NCBI RefSeq assembly: GCF_006861655.1 | Contig: NZ_SESI01000001.1 | Span: 322,328-386,327, forward strand | Reading direction: 5' to 3' | Source: Halonotius roseus | GTDB lineage: Archaea > Halobacteriota > Halobacteria > Halobacteriales > Haloferacaceae | Length of the DNA stretch: 64,000 nt | Shown: positions 62,166 to 64,000 of the stretch, piece after piece | How positions within the stretch are numbered: the stretch's first letter is position 1 | Layout: each line of letters starts with the position of its first letter | Notes under the pieces: model-generated | Database searches by the model: none | What the model was told of the DNA's origin: nothing | What the model saw: the letters and a program-made list of their open reading frames with translations, nothing else | Translations under genes and position numbers: made by a program

Positions 62166-62719
62166 GCGTCGCTGTCGGCATTACGCCCATCGAGGCGTCG
62201 CTGTTCGTGTTCGTCCTGCTCACGGCCGTCCTGACCGCGCTGTTCCGGGACGTCCTCGCCTCGATTGTGGTCTTTGCGGCCTACAGCCTTGGATTGGCCC
62301 TGCTGTACACGTTCTACCGCGCGCCGGACGTGGGGCTGACCGAGGCCGCAATCGGGGCCGGCGTCACCACCGTCTTCCTGCTGTTGACGATAGCGAAGAC
62401 GACCCGGCCCGCCAGCGACGCCCGCTTCGAGTCGATCAACTGGCCCGCCGTCGGCGTCTGTGGGCTGTTCGTCCTCGTTGTCGGCGCGACGCTCCCGGCG
62501 TTCCCGGCGGTCGGCGACCCGGCCTCGCCGATCCTCGCCAACGCCGACGTGACCGGCTACTACATCGCCAACGCCTACGACGAGACCGGCGCGGAAAACG
62601 CCGTCACAGCCGTTTTGGCGGCCTACCGCGGGTTCGATACCTTCGGCGAGGCTATCGTCGTCTTCGCCGCTGGGGTCGCCAGCCTGCTCGTGCTCGGTCG
62701 GGAGGTGTTCACCGCATGA
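62162..62719 (+). CDS. DUF4040 / MbhD-like antiporter subunit
   Basis: 185 residues. DUF4040 region corresponding to the C-terminal part of MrpA in bacteria, here a separate protein as in archaeal Mrp operons. Segments VFAAYSLGLALLYTFYRAPD, VGLTEAAIGAGVTTVFLLLT and the last span with FGEAIVVFAAGVASLLVLG are typical. Five to six spans. Overlapping starts and stops with mnhG and mnhB tie it to the complex. Confidence 0.88.
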   Translation: MSVAVGITPIEASLFVFVLLTAVLTALFRDVLASIVVFAAYSLGLALLYTFYRAPDVGLTEAAIGAGVTTVFLLLTIAKTTRPASDARFESINWPAVGVCGLFVLVVGATLPAFPAVGDPASPILANADVTGYYIANAYDETGAENAVTAVLAAYRGFDTFGEAIVVFAAGVASLLVLGREVFTA

Positions 62720-63330
62720 GCAGCGACCGACTCGACGGCGACACTAACGGCATCGCCCGCCAGCGGCCGATGTACACCGAGAGCCAGGTCATCATGACGA
62801 CCGTCAAGGCCGTGATCCCGTTCGTGTTGACCTACGGGCTGTTCATCACGTTCCACGGGACGAGTTCGCCCGGCGGCGGCTTCCAAGGCGGCGCGCTCGT
62901 CGCCTCGGTGGTGTTGATGATCGCCTTCGCCTTCGGCATCGAGTCGACCCGCGAGTGGCTGTCCAACTCGCTTGTCGTCGGCCTCGGCACGGTCGGCGTG
63001 GCGATCTTCGCGGGCATCGCGCTCGTCCCGATGGCTCTCGGCGAGAACTTCCTCGATTACACCGCCTACTACCCCGTGTTGGGCGACACGCTCGGCCTCA
63101 AGGAGTACGAGTTCGTCAAATACGGGATGGAGGCCGTCGAGATCGGCGGGATCGCCTTCATCGTTTCCGGTGTCCTGATGGGGCTGTTTTTCGCCCTCGC
63201 GGCCGGCGTGACGCCGCCCAGCGGCACCGCCAGCGACGCTGCCGAGGCGTCGGATTCGGATGGCGAAACCGATGTCGACGACGGCGAGACTGCTGGCGAC
63301 ACCGCCACTGAGGCGGGTGAGAACGAATGA
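62716..63330 (+). CDS. mnhB: Na+/H+ antiporter subunit B
   Basis: 204 residues, four spans. MrpB features are VIPFVLTYGLFITFHGTSSP with GGGFQGGALVASVVLM, then EYEFVKYGMEAVEIGGIAFI and a long acidic tail (SDSDGETDVDDGETAG) typical of halophiles. The start ATG 62716 overlaps the preceding gene by four bases. Confidence 0.94.
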   Translation: MSSDRLDGDTNGIARQRPMYTESQVIMTTVKAVIPFVLTYGLFITFHGTSSPGGGFQGGALVASVVLMIAFAFGIESTREWLSNSLVVGLGTVGVAIFAGIALVPMALGENFLDYTAYYPVLGDTLGLKEYEFVKYGMEAVEIGGIAFIVSGVLMGLFFALAAGVTPPSGTASDAAEASDSDGETDVDDGETAGDTATEAGENE

Positions 63331-63695
63331 CCGACTTCCTCGGGGTGGTGACGACGCGACACGCCTACGCGCTGTTCGTCCTGCTGTCTGCCATCGGGCT
63401 CTACATGATGATCGCGAACAAAAACCTCGTCAAGAAGATTATCGGGCTGAACATGTTCCAAACCGGCGTCTTCCTGTTTTTCGTCACCTCGGCCTACCGG
63501 ATCGGCGGCGCGGCCCCGATCATCACCGAGGGGGCTGGCCCCTACGTCAGCCCGCTGCCGCAGGTGATCGTGCTGACGGCGATTGTCGTCGGCATCAGCC
63601 TTACGGCAGTCGGCCTCGCGCTCACCATCCGGCTGTACAGCGAGTACGGCACGCTGCGTGCCGACGCGCTCCGGGAGGTGATCGGCGATGAGTGA
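63327..63695 (+). CDS. mnhC: Na+/H+ antiporter subunit C
   Basis: 122 residues, three spans, related to NuoK. Segments include AYALFVLLSAIGLYMMIANK, KKIIGLNMFQTGVFLFFV and VSPLPQVIVLTAIVVGISLT, the last being the NuoK/MrpC signature. Overlaps mnhB and mnhD. Confidence 0.95.
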   Translation: MTDFLGVVTTRHAYALFVLLSAIGLYMMIANKNLVKKIIGLNMFQTGVFLFFVTSAYRIGGAAPIITEGAGPYVSPLPQVIVLTAIVVGISLTAVGLALTIRLYSEYGTLRADALREVIGDE

Positions 63696-64000
63696 CGCCC
63701 TCCTGCCGCTGTTGATCGCTCTGCCGCTCCTTGCGGCGATATTCCCGCTGCTGTTCGGCCTCCGATTCGAGCGCGTCGGCTGGCCGGTCGCGATGGCAAC
63801 GTCGCTGTCGGTTGCCGGCCTCGCGGCGTGGCTCGCGTGGGCCGTCTCGCCGTGGAGCGGCGGAAGTCGGCGGTTCGTCCACGACCTCGCGGGCTACCCC
63901 GCGCCCTACGGGATCGAACTCGTCGGCGACGGGCTGTCGGCCCTGCTCGCACTCCTCATCGCCATCGTTGCCGTCGCCGTCCTCGTCTACGCCCGGACGA
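63688..64000 (+). CDS. mnhD: Na+/H+ antiporter subunit D, N-terminal part
   Basis: Begins MSDALLPLLIALPLLAAIFP and continues to the window edge (104 codons seen) with GIELVGDGLSALLALLIAIV, typical of the proton-channel subunits MrpD/NuoN. The rest lies outside the window. Its start overlaps mnhC by eight bases. Confidence 0.9.
   Translation, partial: MSDALLPLLIALPLLAAIFPLLFGLRFERVGWPVAMATSLSVAGLAAWLAWAVSPWSGGSRRFVHDLAGYPAPYGIELVGDGLSALLALLIAIVAVAVLVYART

Overview
The window is a chromosomal stretch of a halophilic archaeon (class Halobacteria). The DNA is GC-rich, the encoded proteins are strongly acidic, and export signals are twin-arginine lipoprotein type. Many genes have a TATA element 25-30 bases before the start codon, implying leaderless mRNAs. 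The gene content is typically haloarchaeal: a sensory rhodopsin with its transducer, CheF, a halocyanin, MenA/MenC, an MCM helicase with an intein, and a PQQ sugar dehydrogenase. I cannot fix the genus.

Layout. 0-6 kb: a PQQ sugar dehydrogenase, a membrane-anchored surface protein, a structured dispersed repeat, tRNA-Gln and sucCD. 6-12 kb: an XPD-like Fe-S helicase, thioredoxin, ArfC, a glutaredoxin-like protein, a cobalamin adenosyltransferase, paired TTAGG-N4-CCTAA operators and tRNA-Val. 12-19 kb: a more A/T-rich accessory block (P1B-4 metal ATPase, stress protein, DUF998, CPBP protease, RHH/membrane protein, oxidoreductase). 19-22 kb: peroxiredoxin, two very small genes, a membrane glycosyltransferase and a DUF2892 protein. 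22-31.3 kb: the branched-chain amino acid cluster leuA-ilvB-ilvN-ilvC-leuC-leuD, then leuB, which is separated from it by an orphan UPF0175 protein, a second repeat copy and a DoxX protein. 31-34 kb: sopII-like rhodopsin and htrII-like transducer. 34-40 kb: halocyanin, menC, menA, gluconate-dehydratase-like enolase and a pseudo-receiver protein. 40-48 kb: tRNA-iMet with a displaced copy of its 3-prime end, an SDR, a candidate small RNA, cheF, a DUF5814-type helicase, a site-2 protease and a phosphodiesterase. 48-54 kb: PiT phosphate transporter, CNNM/CorC protein, a third repeat copy, a second XPD-like helicase and small genes. 54-64 kb: mcm with an intein, a secreted protein, coaBC, and an Mnh/Mrp antiporter operon (E-F-G-DUF4040-B-C-D) running off the right end.

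The most unusual signals are non-coding. A dispersed element occurs three times in the same orientation (near 3.3, 29.7 and 51.4 kb). Its inner stem changes sequence between copies while staying complementary, which suggests a structured RNA or hairpin element. Upstream of ilvB there is a Val-rich 25-codon reading frame ending in a hairpin and T-run, laid out like an attenuator. The leuA gene has its only well-placed ATG in a different frame from its body. Three genes carry tandem duplications that span or abut their stop codons, and two tRNA genes have nearby copies of their 3-prime ends that look like scars of lost integrative elements.

Functional links: PQQ sugar dehydrogenase outside the cell and gluconate dehydratase inside could both feed a gluconate route. 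The rhodopsin-transducer pair and CheF belong to phototaxis signalling. MenC/MenA and halocyanin belong to membrane electron transport. The Mnh operon handles Na+/H+ exchange in high salt. Family assignments rest on motifs recalled from memory; no searches were run.
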